Assembly: GCF_954871325.1 (NCBI RefSeq)
Contig: NC_088775.1
Coordinates: 62,225,561-62,289,560 of the forward strand
DNA: 64,000 nt
Reading direction: 5' to 3'
Source of the DNA: Gordionus sp. m RMFG-2023
Lineage: Eukaryota; Nematomorpha; Gordioida; Chordodea; Parachordodidae
Below, piece after piece: positions 34,801 through 44,905 of this stretch. The notes under the pieces are model-generated. The model was not told the origin of the DNA, searched no databases, and saw only the letters and a program-made list of their open reading frames with translations. A program made the position numbers and the translations under genes. The number at the start of each line of letters is the position of its first letter. Position 1 is the stretch's first letter.

Positions 34801-37800
34801 ATTAAGGAGACCTACTGGTTCAAGGGTGGATAATATTTTAGTTTTGAGTTGCTTATTGCTTTGTGGCGGGGTTGGCATCGATAAGAATATTTGCAGTGTA
34901 GTGGGTTAGTGGGTGGCGTCACTTATTATCTTTTAATTTACTAGAACCAACACATTTGGATGGTATTACTATGTTACATCCTAGATGGAAGGCAGTAGAG
35001 ATTCTAGGTTACTCTGACGAGAGTACTAATGTGAGGTTGGAACTGGATATTGCCTCTGGACATTCATATCCTGTTTTCGCTTTAAAATGATTAAATTCGG
35101 CTTTACCTCAAGGTAGCCACTGGTAAAAGTACGGGAAACGGGTAGATTATTTCAGTATTTTTTGGCATAAGAGGTTGGTTTGAAATGAAATGGTGGGCAA
35201 TTTTGCCCCAAGTCTGGTGAGCTAAGATTAGGTTAATGTCTGGGATGAGCAGTTGGAGATCGAGAAACTTGTTGGAAAGAACCACAATTGAGAGCAGTGC
35301 CAATTCCGTCGGATTTACACTACAAATTGGCTAGCCAAGCGGAAGTTGAAAATCTTAGGTTTAAAAGCGATTCCATTGGTCTTTAATTTTAGGTTCATGC
35401 AAGGCCAGAAGATACTGATATTTAAATATGGGTGATGATCTCATATAATATAGAGTTTTAGGTGTATTTATTTTTAATTTTTTAATGAGGGTAAGGTATT
35501 TAGTTAAAATAAAAGCCTGGTGAACAGTAAGGTTTTTGATAAGGGTATTTAAGTTGTTTAGGTTGTTGAGATAGTTAGTTAAAATAGTGTCAACGGCCCT
35601 TTTTCCAACTATAGAAGATGGGTAAGATCATTTATTGGTATAGACTGAAATGAGTGTGAGAATGGAAGGAGGATGAGAGGGTGGCCAAATCTCATATTTG
35701 GAGATTTTTAGTATATCTGTAGTAGGGTACAAAAGTCTTTAATTATTTTGGGAATAGATAGTAGTGTTGCTAAACGACTAAGTTGAGTTTACTTAGCCAT
35801 CATAAACTGGAGTTAAGTTTTGGGAAAAATAAATTGACTAACTTGAACGAGGTGTACACTTATTCCTTAAAATCAAGTTATGAACTAGAGTCGTGAATTC
35901 AAGTTATAAGCAAAAAATGGTCGTGAACTCGAATTATGAACTATAAACTAGAGTCGTGAACTCAAGTTATGAATTCCAGATGTGAACTCGAATTAAACTC
36001 GAACTAAGAAGATGAATAGATCAATTATGTATTAAAATCAAAATTAATACTAGTATTAAAAATTAGATCCTCTTTTATCAATTGTTCAGTTTTTCATTTA
36101 CAAATATTGTATATTTTTACTTTACACTACCACGTTAATGCTAAATACTACCAAGTCACACATAAATTTTCTAAATAATAACCTAATTTGCTAAACAACA
36201 ACCAAAATTTATTAAAATGAAATAGACCCACTTATTTTTTAATATTTATCAATGGAACCACGTGATGAAGTCTAATCAACTGTATACAAGAATGGAACCA
36301 CTATCTTGGCTTCAGAAAAAAATATGATACTTGCTAGATTCGAGCCCAGAATTATCGGATTGGCAAGCCACGCTCTTATCCCTTAGAGGTTTACAGAACG
36401 ATTTTTGAAATATATATTATAGCCAAATATGACAATCTCGTTCCAAATAAAAAATAAATAAAATAGGGATTGGCTTAACATCGCCTTTTCTAACATTAAC
36501 CACCAACTTGAGTTGTGAAACCATATGATGAACTAGAGAACAAGTTGTTCAATAATATCAAAATAATTATCTTGTATTAATAAAAACGAATCCTTTTTAC
36601 CAATTGTTCTGTTCTTTATCTATAAAGCTAAACAAATACAGGTCCGTAAAGTTGCCCCACCATTTTCGATTTTTAATGGTTTATCTATTGGACGGATATG
36701 TACCTGCTTGTGTACCGTTTTCAATATGATTTGTAATAACCGTTTTCCAGATATTTGCAATTTAAATTTTTTAAATTAGTTTTTTAAATTAGTTTTTTAA
36801 ATTTTAAAGCGTCCTTATGAAGAAAAGAAGGTTCTCTGTCACTTTCTATTAAAAAAAAATTTAAACCTATTTTAAAATTTTATATTTTTGGCACCATATT
36901 TTTAACGGTTGATATCTGGAAAACAATAATGGTACAAATAATCGAGTTTAAAAGGGTACAAATACAAATCTTGTTTTAAAAATTAAAAAAATGTGAAAAT
37001 TACAAAAGGATGAGGCTAATTTTACCTATATTATAATATTAAAGCTTGATTTTTGCAAAAACTAATGAAGATAAAAATAATTTTACAGCATCATTAGGAA
37101 GGAAAAAAGGTTCTCTATAGGTTGCTATTAAAAATGATTTTATAAACCCTTTTTAAAGATCTTACTTTTTGTCGCCATATTTTTTAACGGTCAATATCAA
37201 GAAATTGGTAATGGTACAAATCGAACTGAAAACGTTATAAATCATTCTATATGGATCTATATAGTTTTTATTTGTAAATTCAAATATGGCGGGTTACCCT
37301 GAAGTTGGCCCCACCCTTTTATTCTATATCTCAAAATTGGTTATGGTAAAAATCTAACTGAAAACGAGACAAATCGGCACCTGGTAAATATTCGTCCAAT
37401 AGGTAAACCATTAAACATCAAAAATGGTAGTTTAATTATTTTGTATAAGTATTATTTAAATTTAACAATTATTATTTATCATATATGTGCTTTATAAATA
37501 GATGAGATAATCATTATAATTTTTTTTTAGCTCACTTCAAAATTTTTAACAATAACTAAATTAATAATTATGCACACCTTACATAATTATAATAAAAATA
37601 TATCTTGCAAAAAATGGTATAATTGTATCTTTATGTGCATTTAAATACAGAAATAGTTTAGATGATTATCTAGATTTATTTAAAAAATATCTTTAATAAA
37701 TGCTTAGCTCACCTTAATTAACCTTTTTTTTAATTCCTTAATTAACTTAGGAAAAGGACTCTACTCTAGATTAAAATGCCATAAACTTTTATAAACCTGT

Positions 37801-40730
37801 ATTCATCGTTGTTTAAAGCACTTAAGATACCTGTTTCTCCTTCCCTCATCATATTAAATGTGCGACTTAAGTGATGATTTTCTAGCACCGATCTGTCGTT
37901 ATAGAGTAAAGCCATTTGAGAGCTAAGATAATTTTATAAAATGGAAATACACATTTACATAAAATTTTATAAAAGAATAAAATTATATTTAAAAAACATT
38001 CTAACCTTGTTTTAACGTGGAAATTGTTTGTAGTCCCTGTATGTTCATAATCATGGATCATAGCTGCAATAAAACAACCAAATTTTTCAATATCTGTCAA
38101 TGTGTCCTATATTCAAAAAATTTATTTGTTCTCAAGTATCGCGATACTGTATAAAATATTTTTTAGGCATCGATAGGTATCGGCAATACTTTATAAACAT
38201 AATGATTGCCTTCTAGAGATATATTTGTTAAAGTATCGGTATCAAAAATCGATATGTTTCTATATTTTAATTTAATTTAAATTGAAAATAATTGTTATTT
38301 CGATAAAAATTAAACAATTATTCTATTTTTACAAAATATACCCTTATTTCGATATTTTTTTATAAATTCAAATATGATAAAATGCTCAAGGATCTTTGGA
38401 ATAAGCAGAACAAATCACCTTTTGATCGAGATAATTTATAAAAATACAGTGGATAGTTACCTTAACATATGGTTGTTTATAAATTTTGCTAAATTAAATG
38501 CAGACGCGATAAATTTAACTTTACATATCATTTTATGTCTATAATATATGTTTTAAGTGTAATTAATAAATAATTCTTATGCGAGGAATAGAAAAATTTT
38601 CTTAATTGTATAAGAAATATATCAATCTTTTATTGTATGGTATGGTATCATCAATACATTCATAAAAATATATTTCTACGGGTAACTGAAATATTTAAAT
38701 TTTGTATTAAGACACTTTTAAATGAATCGTTAACAACTCTTATGGAGTTTTAAACTAATATATTAATATTAGCCTATCTTTTATTTATCTTTTATGAAAT
38801 CATTAAATTTTTAAAAAGGATAACACTAATTAATTTTTAAAAAAAGTTATGGAAAATTATAATCAAGATGTACAATATTAAAAATTGTAAGAATACCCAA
38901 AAATAAGACGTATATGGGATCAAAAGAAATAACTGTTAATCATTTCATAGTAAATGCTAATAAATAAGATAATTTAGGGTTAGACATATCATGATTAGTC
39001 CTAAAACGAATTATTTATTATTCAATATTTAATTCAATTTGAATTTAATATTTTTCGTTAGTATTCGTAAGTAAAAATATAATGAATTATTTAACTTTTC
39101 TAATGGATATTTTCTATGGATTTTTTTCTTCCGAAGTATTATTTTCTGATTTCATATTAGAAAAAAATATTTTAAAAAATTGCACTAAAGTATATAAAGT
39201 CTTATTATATAAATTAAACGAATGAAATACCGCAAATTTTTTAAATTCTAATATTCTTATAAATATTTTTTCGGATAAGGTTATGAAATCATTGGGATTT
39301 GGTTTATTATTTTCTGTAAATTTTGATAGGCTGATGAGAATTAGCTTAGTTTTACTAGAATCCTTTAAAGGTTTCATTTTAAAACATCCACATCTATTTG
39401 TAATTTTTTTGCAAAATATAATATATTTTTATACACTTTAAAAAAAATTTCGAATCGAATCGAATAGAAGATTTTAATATTCGAACAAATACTAATAATG
39501 AACTATTCGTAAGAATAGGAATAACATTCTTATTCAATTCAAAAACTCGAATCGAATACGAAGAATAGTATTTTTCGATTCGATTCGTTTTTTGTAGGCC
39601 TAATCATGATGGATAAATGAAAATATATTAAGAATTAAATGGGTTCTATAAATTAATCAAAAAATAAATCAACCAAATTAAATATTAAATAATTTCTAAA
39701 ACTTGCAGTTTGGTTCTGTGAATCAAATAAAATACAGTTTGGACTACATCCGCAGCGTGTACTACGTTATGATAAGAGTTGTCATAAAGTTTATAACCAT
39801 TTGTAAGCTCGTTCATAAAATTTTCTAAATGTTTAATCGGTATCTAATTTTTAGGCTTAAAGAATAAAAAGGTCAATTCCATAGAGCTATGTACCTTATA
39901 TTTATTGATGAGATCATATTTATTCAATACTTCGATGCCTATGTACCGTAGCGATTGCTCATCACTTACTTTATGAAGTTCAAATACATCAAAATCCCAA
40001 TCGTTCATTTTCTAGACCAATATATCATGCACTAAATAAATAACTGATATATTATATGCTTTACCTTTAGTGCATCAACAATAGGAGTCGAAATGTGGAA
40101 ATTAGCCAAGGAAGCTCTTCTATAAATTCTTTCCATATATCCAATTTAAATAACAAAATATAAATTACAATTTAATTAATGTTACAATAACCTCGAAGCG
40201 TATAATAAAAATATAATGTTGAATCCTTGGGTAAGGATTTTCAGATAATATTAAGGTATAACTTTTTAAATAATTGATACTAAAGTTTATAATGGACAAT
40301 ATTAAATTTTTTAAGCTATATAATGTAAAAGGAGATTAGAAATTAACCTATCGACGAATATTCCGGCCCTAATAACATTTGCAATGCTTTTAAATTTGTG
40401 CTTGCTTTCCTCATTCGATATTGAAAGCTTACGGGTGAAAGTTGAAGAAAGCCAATCTTGAACTTCTTCTGGGATAGATTGCATGTTTTTGGTATCTAGT
40501 TCATCGGTATCACAGTTAAGCATTCTATATATTTTAGAATCGTAATAGGCATATATTAATATACCCTGGATAACCCTGCCCAAAAAATGAAGTTTTTTCA
40601 AAGCGTTTATAAAAACGGCTAAAGGAATTTCTTTTTTATTTGGGTTTATAGTTGAAATATTTTTAGTTTTAATGTTAAAATATGGATTAAAATCTACCCA
40701 AAAACAATTTTTTTTAATCACTAAACTCAT
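31548..40730 (-). CDS. PDE1: Calmodulin-dependent-type 3',5'-cyclic nucleotide phosphodiesterase, ten exons
   Basis: Hydrolyses cAMP and cGMP to 5'-nucleotides. Family PDE1 is Ca2+/calmodulin-stimulated and cytosolic. Exons (minus): 40730-40348, 40128-40065, 40011-39895, 39843-39703, 38106-38006, 37922-37797, 32950-32849, 32756-32636, 32143-32062, 31861-31548; all junctions are GT-AG and phases agree. The N-terminal PDE1 segment SIPEEVQDWLSSTFTRK is followed by the catalytic domain: HNVVHA (His217), IHDYEH (His253, Asp254), HAADISHP (Asp360) supply the metal ligands, and SQIGF (Gln411) is the purine-gripping glutamine. About 516 codons to the stop, close to the family norm of 500-700. The start Met at 40,730 has an in-frame stop not far upstream, but an upstream exon is possible. 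The 3' end is unsure because a transposon edge lies at 31,603 in the last exon. The first calmodulin site is not recognisable. Confidence 0.88.
32062..32143 (-). CDS. PDE1: PDE1 exon 9, substrate-pocket glutamine
   Basis: 27 codons plus 1 nt. Encodes GDQELEMGLPFSPLCDKTTT then LVPESQI, with the invariant purine-binding Gln411. In most PDE1 proteins this region reads LCDR..T.VA.SQIGF; here Lys and Pro replace Arg and Ala. Intron 8 (492 nt) holds a small minisatellite. Confidence 0.93.
32285..32385. repeat. Degenerate 17-18-bp minisatellite in PDE1 intron 8
   Basis: About six imperfect copies of caatatgagtaaagg-type words run head to tail (caatatgagtaaaatg, caatatgagtaaaggag, agtatgagtaaaggaaa and so on). 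Confidence 0.7.
32636..32756 (-). CDS. PDE1: PDE1 exon 8, second aspartate
   Basis: Encodes IDKSKALSLILHAADISHPC then KPWQHHQKWTHSLMQEFFRQ. Contains the second metal-ligand aspartate (residue 360) in HAADISHP and the W..EFF.QGD helix. Intron 7 upstream is 92 nt. Confidence 0.93.
32849..32950 (-). CDS. PDE1: PDE1 exon 7
   Basis: 33 codons between split Arg and split Tyr. Encodes EFRDLVIDMVLATDMSSHFQ then QVKTIKHLLVLPE, the LVI.MVLATDMS.HFQ. segment of the domain. It is separated from exon 6 by intron 6 of 4,846 nt, filled with mobile elements. The donor is GTAAAT. Confidence 0.92.
32951..33892. other. PDE1 intron 6, 3' part
   Basis: Intronic AT-rich sequence with no gene. At 33,770-33,880 a block of gtatct/agatac words resembles the ends of the hAT element at 8,341-9,982 and is probably a worn end of that family. 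Confidence 0.45.
33893..34098. mobile_element. hAT-type MITE, 206 bp, in PDE1 intron 6
   Basis: Starts TAGTATAGTTAAACGGCTCG and ends aataacacta (reverse complement TAGTGTTATTAAAAGG). It is flanked by a perfect 8-bp duplication ATTAAAAA at 33,885-33,892 and 34,099-34,106. The interior has an inverted pair built on gaaaaatattgc/gcagtatttttc. Same family as 4,347-4,570. Confidence 0.85.
34480..35420 (-). pseudogene. Restriction-endonuclease-type LINE tail, copy 1 (decayed)
   Basis: Minus-strand pieces appear in family order. AISSSNLTLVLSSE then PRISTAFHLGCNIVIPSKC (about 35,070-34,950) precedes a CCHC-like stretch ending RHPLTHYTANI, then ILSTLEPVGLLNDKIR and, after a frame change, PDGII and PWYNGLPLA (about 34,830-34,750). 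The same order (S.LG..L....R....L.LG....P..C, then STLEP.GL...K.RPDG......PW..G..L.WD) is found in copies at 60,127 and 60,950. Several frame changes and stops. The block is clearly GC-richer than the PDE1 intron around it. No reverse-transcriptase part is visible, consistent with 5' truncation. Confidence 0.55.
35421..35761. other. GC-richer tail of the LINE fragment or flank
   Basis: No frame can be followed. The base composition (many gg dinucleotides on the plus strand) continues that of 34,480-35,420, so this may be the upstream, unrecognisable part of the same LINE copy. Confidence 0.3.
35762..36560. mobile_element. Probable hAT-type element with TAGTGTTGCTAAACGACT end
   Basis: The left end TAGTGTTGCTAAACGACTAA is followed by repeated ctcgaattatgaac/ctcaagttatgaa words to about 36,010. 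A matching set in inverted sense (aacttgagttgtgaa) is seen at 36,508-36,550. The right tip could not be fixed. A SINE lies between the two. Confidence 0.45.
36230..36405 (-). repeat. tRNA-derived SINE (minus strand)
   Basis: On the minus strand the head reads taagggataagagcgtggc (A-box-like, 36,386-36,371), then cttgccaatccg resembling an anticodon arm, then gggctcgaatc (B box GGTTCRANNCC-like, 36,347-36,337). The spacing is right for a tRNA relic. A non-tRNA body with two ggttccatt words follows to about 36,230. It is not a functional tRNA because acceptor pairing is lost. Confidence 0.6.
36641..37436. mobile_element. Fold-back element in PDE1 intron 6
   Basis: The left part ccaccattttcgatttttaa then tggtttatctattggacgga and gtaccgttttcaatatgattt matches in reverse the right part aatctaactgaaaacgagac then aaatcggcacctggtaaata and ttcgtccaataggtaaacca. 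Arms of about 110 bp surround a 0.6-kb centre with further inner repeats (tatttttaacggttgatatc and tttttaacggtcaatatc). There is no coding potential and no clean duplication. Confidence 0.75.
37797..37922 (-). CDS. PDE1: PDE1 exon 6
   Basis: Split Ser, 41 codons, split Arg. Encodes SQMALLYNDRSVLENHHLSR then TFNMMREGETGILSALNNDE Y, matching the conserved YNDRSVLENHH block of class I phosphodiesterases. Intron 5 upstream is 83 nt. Confidence 0.93.
38006..38106 (-). CDS. PDE1: PDE1 exon 5, signature motif
   Basis: 33 codons plus 2 nt. Encodes DTLTDIEKFGCFIAAMIHDY then EHTGTTNNFHVKT, the PDE signature HD.EH.G..N.F with metal ligands His253 and Asp254. Intron 4 upstream is 1,596 nt and hosts a hAT MITE at 38,996-39,602. 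Confidence 0.95.
38996..39602. mobile_element. hAT-type element, 607 bp, in PDE1 intron 4
   Basis: Ends TAGTCCTAAAACGAAT and (reverse complement) TAGGCCTACAAAAAACGAAT are inverted. The right end has many gaatcgaatcg words. It is flanked by a perfect 8-bp duplication ATCATGAT (38,988-38,995 and 39,603-39,610), itself a palindrome. An 87-codon minus-strand frame (39,377-39,114) is asparagine/lysine-rich and not recognised. Confidence 0.8.
39703..39843 (-). CDS. PDE1: PDE1 exon 4, first metal-binding motif
   Basis: 47 codons, phase 0. Contains YDNSYHNVVHAADVVQTVFY, the HN..HAADV motif with the first metal-ligand histidine (residue 217) and the catalytic acid histidine (213). Intron 3 upstream is 51 nt. 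Confidence 0.92.
39895..40011 (-). CDS. PDE1: PDE1 exon 3
   Basis: 39 codons, phase 0 on both sides. Encodes KMNDWDFDVFELHKVSDEQS then LRYIGIEVLNKYDLINKYK, the first helices of the catalytic domain (family pattern W.FDVF.L......H.L......L....L...F.). Intron 2 upstream is only 53 nt. Confidence 0.9.
40065..40128 (-). CDS. PDE1: PDE1 exon 2
   Basis: 64 nt, starting with the third base of the split Arg and ending AAG before donor GTAAAG. Encodes IYRRASLANFHISTPIVDAL plus K, aligning with the family segment MYRKTYHMVGLAYPAAVIVT. The acceptor is ggaaag. Intron 1 is 219 nt. Confidence 0.85.
40348..40730 (-). CDS. PDE1: PDE1 exon 1 (as modelled)
   Basis: 127 codons plus 2 nt from ATG at 40,730, ending GAT-AG before donor GTTAAT. 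It carries the PDE1-specific segment preceding the catalytic domain (residues about 62-126): SIPEEVQDWLSSTFTRK and KSIANVIRAGIFVD. The first 40 residues (MSLVIKKNCFWVDFNPYF...) have no clear family match, so the true exon may begin at an acceptor (ccacag at about 40,738 or similar) rather than at this Met. Confidence 0.85.
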
Positions 40731-41542
40731 CTTTTCTGTGGTTAATAGCGGTGATAATCTAACAGATTTACAAATTTATGGTCATGCGGATTGAACAACA
40801 ATTAGACCGTTGGCATGTTGAATAAAATATTTTCTTATAAACTTGGACATAGCAGCAGCAGCTTCTTTTTTTCAAGCTTCTGCAAATGTTAATATTTGCA
40901 AAAAAGGGTTAGGATTACACCTTCATTTCTTTGCACACTATTCATCATGACATGTCTACAAATATTTTGTGATTCATAGGTATCTGGTTGTTTTTTATAA
41001 GATACATGATCTGCCACTAGGCAAATTTTTGGAATATCTTTCTAGCTCATATATTTTATTCTGATAAAACATCTTGATAACCTTGCTGTAGTTAAAATAT
41101 ACAATATAAATTATCGGATTCTTTACTATGGGGAATAATATACCATAGTTCATAATTCACTTTTTCTACCTAACAAATAACCATTAAAGAAATATTAGAT
41201 ATGATCTGCATAAGATATATGCATTTCATTCAAACCACTTGCATCTTTTATTTTTATGCGTGTTCAAAAACACGGGAGGGGGGCACCTAGTGTAATGTTA
41301 AAATAGGATGATGATTTAAATTTAAAAAAGTTAATTATTAGTAAAATCATCTCTATTTTTACATCCTTTGTATAATGAGAAATAACTAAAGCCTTTTTAA
41401 TTATGGTTAGAGGTTACAAAATGACGGATGCCTTTTTAATATGAGTAGCCGTTGTAAAATGTCTAAAGTCTTTTTATCAAATCTCGTCGTAAAATGAAGT
41501 CCTTTATTTACATCTATTTTGTAATGGATAATATAGATGTAT
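40731..41542 (-). other. Upstream of PDE1, unassigned
   Basis: Short minus-strand phrases (KICLVADHVSYKKQPDTYES then QNICRHVMMNSVQRN near 41,020-40,920) look protein-like but are broken by stops and not recognised. A degenerate 45-50-bp tandem motif (gcctttttaat...gttacaaaatg) lies at 41,385-41,520. Confidence 0.3.
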
Positions 41543-41779
41543 TTAATAATAATGTTTAAATTTTCCGCATAATCTTAAAAAGATGAGTGAATTAGCTTGT
41601 TTCTTTAGGAAAAGGTTTATAAAAAAGTATAAACAAAATTTAATAGTAATTGTAATATTAAATATATCAAAAGTATATAACTTTTTTTCATATGTGTAAG
41701 CTTTTTCTAAAGCACAGATTGCGTTTTCCATTGACAAAATCAACGTTTCCCTTTTAAAGCTTTGTCCGGCCATCATCAT
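41543..41779 (-). other. Unassigned exon-like open stretch
   Basis: Minus strand: MMMAGQSFKRETLILSMENA then ICALEKAYTYEKK, with a balanced, helix-like composition. It then becomes AT-rich and intron-like after a possible donor at gaaaaaaa|gttata. It could be an upstream PDE1 exon, given its position and strand, or unrelated. No domain is recognised. Confidence 0.3.
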
Positions 41780-44559
41780 CTTTAATAAATCTCTTAATCT
41801 AATTATATAGAAAATATTTTTAACTTAATTGTAATGTAAATTCAGACATAAAAATGATCGCGATAAAATTATGTTTATTACAATAGCTAACTTATAACCA
41901 AATCGAATGTTGCACTATTATAAGAATCATAGACGTATCCAGGATTTTTTCTAAAGGTTATAAAAAATCACTTTAGTATTATCTCTTGATGATATGAGGC
42001 AAGAAACTGTATCTAGCCATTATATTATATTAATTTTATTTTGATAATTAATAATATTGATATTAGAGAACTGCAATAATCATTTTTTTCAAGCCTAGCG
42101 TGCCCCCCCCCCCCGCTAGAATGAATTTCAATCATTTTAATAGGATAGTATAGTGGGTACGAATGACTTAATTTATAAATAAATTTTATATATAAGATTA
42201 AGGGTAAATGTGAATGTGAATGTGAGAAAAACTTAAATTTCAACTTAAATTAATTATATTCAAAATTTTTTATTGTAATTTTTCAATTAATTATTAAAAT
42301 TTCGGTAATAATTAAATATTTAGGTAAGTATTAAATATTTAAGAAATAAATATTTAGGTAAGAATTAAATATTTAATAAATATTATTTAAGAAAAAAACA
42401 TTTAAGAATTAAACACATTTAATTTTTTAATCAAATTTTCACATAAAAAATGTTTATAAACTATATAAAACTAATTGAAACACTGGACGCTTCCCAAAGA
42501 GTCTTTTTTAAAGTGTAAAAGTGCACTTAGTAAGTACTTTAACTATCGCTCAACTTAACACTTGAGAGTGAAAAATTATCTATTGCAATTGTTTTCAATT
42601 TCACCATAAACAAATTCAATTCTGATGTCACATTTTCTAAGATACAAAAACTCCTTTGAATACCTTTATACGCTATGCTATTAAATTATAACAGTGTCAA
42701 TGTTACAGACAGAGACATCGAGGTTTATATTTTAAAATACAATAAAATATCTATAATCCTGATACCAATTTTTAGAAATTTTCTTATTTTGCTAATAACA
42801 TTTTTATTTAAAATGTCACCAAGCGGTTGATAACTTAAAATGTATACTAAAATGTATATTAGTTAACTCACATATTGCTAAACTGTAGATTAGTGCTTTC
42901 AGAAATTTGAAAAACTTCATGGGGTCTGCATCTCAATATAAGATTCAGATTCATAAAATATTTTTGAAAATATCACTAGATTAAAAATATAAAGAGATTT
43001 TAACTATTTAAATTTTATATCCATTAAATAAACCGAAAAGAAAAATCTACAAATATCGTAGAATAGATACTTAAATAAATATTTTGAATAGGAGAAAAGA
43101 AACCTATATATATTTAGTGGTAATTTTTGTATCACAATTTAAAATGCGATATATATAACCAATTTATGTTTATTGACTGCAAAAACTTGAATTAGTAAGT
43201 AATAATCAGGCATTACATATTGGCTCATCCAGATATTCAGTGCTATAGTCAAATTTTTATTATTATGGTAATAATGGGTTTTTCTTCAAACTATCTATTA
43301 AAGGATTGAAATACTAAAATGTCCTAAATAAACTATTGATATAAATTTCAGAGTTAGTGTTACCAGAAATTTGGCCGCTTTCACACTTAATCATATTTCG
43401 CTTATAATTCGGTTACTTTTTAGTGGGTGGCAAAATTTACTGAAGTATTAATAAGTTACTAAAGATTTACGGGAATCAGATACATTCCAAAAACTTGCTC
43501 ATTTCACTCTTAAAGTGTAACATGATAATTTTCACCTTGATTATAACTCGGTTTCTATTTTGTTTTTGTAAATCTGTTTAAGGGACTAATGTAGTTAGTC
43601 AGTAAATAATATCGCAAACAAGATATTTGGTTCTTTGATTTATATATATTTTTCTTTCTGGCATGATGCCAATTTTTCCCTATTTATATAATTAAGCAAT
43701 AAACATGGATGAAATTTCAGCATATAATGTATTCAGTAGCTTTAATCGTAAGGTTGGCCAAAATATTGCTCATAATTATTTTTCCCTTTATACTGGTTTA
43801 AGTAATCATAGATAGACTTGTGCGCGGCTGCACCCCACCGCCGATATTATTTGCTAATTTTAAGAAACCTATTTAAAAATTATAGGCTATCGGTGCGCCG
43901 CGGCTGACTCTTAAATTGGTGGTAACGCTGTGTAGATATTTTATTTTCGTCATTACTATATTTATAAATTATGATTAATTAAAAATTATAATATATAAAT
44001 TAATTTATATATCATAAAATTATAAAATATATTATTATAAATTTTTACATTATAAACATAAACATAAAATTCAAAATTTATTGAATTACTATTTTAATAA
44101 TTCAATATTTCGTTTCATAATTTTAAAAAAAGGAATTTTACTTTATAAAAAATGTTTCAGTAATATTTAAGGTATTTTCAGCAAACGAGTTAAAATATTT
44201 TTAATGTTCTATTCTTTCTTTATGGATACCTTAAATCTAATCAATTTAATATATAAGAACATTTTAATGGCCTGGACACTGGATCAAATGTCAGAGAAAG
44301 TCTCAGGATAGGTAAATCTGAACTTCCCCTATGCTTGGCGCTTGGATTACATAATCTTATCACAGCGGATGGAATGAAGAACGAAGTAGAATAGTAAATA
44401 TTGTTAAGGAATTAGAGAAATTATTATTGCGTTATAATTTAAACTTCCGATTTATAAGAAATAATTGATTCTGAAAATAAAAAATGGAGAAGAAATATAC
44501 ACCACTTCAGATATGTGATATTTGGATAATGAAAATACATATTTTTAAGAACTTAAATT
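41780..44559. other. AT-rich stretch with small element ends
   Basis: No gene. At 41,928 atagacgtatccaggatttt, and at 42,092-42,120 agcctagcgtgcccccc with a long C run, look like the two ends of a short element of the kind whose ends read like CATAGRCGTAYCC. At 43,820-43,910 two gcgcggctg/gccgcggctg patches stand out in composition. Nothing else is recognisable. Confidence 0.35.
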
Positions 44560-44656
44560 TAATCTTAGCAATTTTCATATTTCTCCCACAATTTTTATAT
44601 TACTCCCACAAAATACCGAATTTCTCCCACAATTTGAAAATTACCTGGCAACCCTG
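44560..44656. mobile_element. Isolated end of the CAGGGTTGCCAGGT hAT family
   Basis: The stretch tagcaattttcatatttctc then ccacaatttt... and the terminal acctggcaaccctg is nearly the same as the right end of the element at 25,475-28,605 (28,510-28,605). The rest of the element is missing or unrecognisable. Confidence 0.8.
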
Positions 44657-44824
44657 CTTATAGGCAACATAATGTCGGCTGGAATATTAATTTAATAGTT
44701 TTTTAAAAAATCAGCTAAGGTTTTTGACATTACTACCTTTTGGGTAATTTTTGAGTCAAATAAGCGAAAGACTTTTTCACCAATAAATCATTATAATCTA
44801 AGAGTATTTTGCTAGTATTTTAAA

Positions 44825-44905
44825 ATTATTGTATTTTGACAACTATATCTATTAGCACTTGCACAAATGAAAGATTTTTCTCTTTAAGAAGAATCAAAAC
44901 TTGAT
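44825..44905 (+). pseudogene. hAT dimerisation-motif fragment
   Basis: One plus-strand frame reads LTTISISTCTNERFFSLRRI KT, which matches the hATC pattern TT.STCTNERSFS.LRR.KT. It is only about 27 codons long and is flanked by stops. Confidence 0.6.

Noticed and set aside
34685-35303. Host exons in the GC-richer block of PDE1 intron 6
   Set aside because: The minus strand matches the endonuclease-type LINE tail seen twice at 60-61 kb, which explains the composition.
36325-36405. Functional tRNA gene on the minus strand
   Set aside because: Same reason: tRNA-like promoter boxes without a complete cloverleaf.
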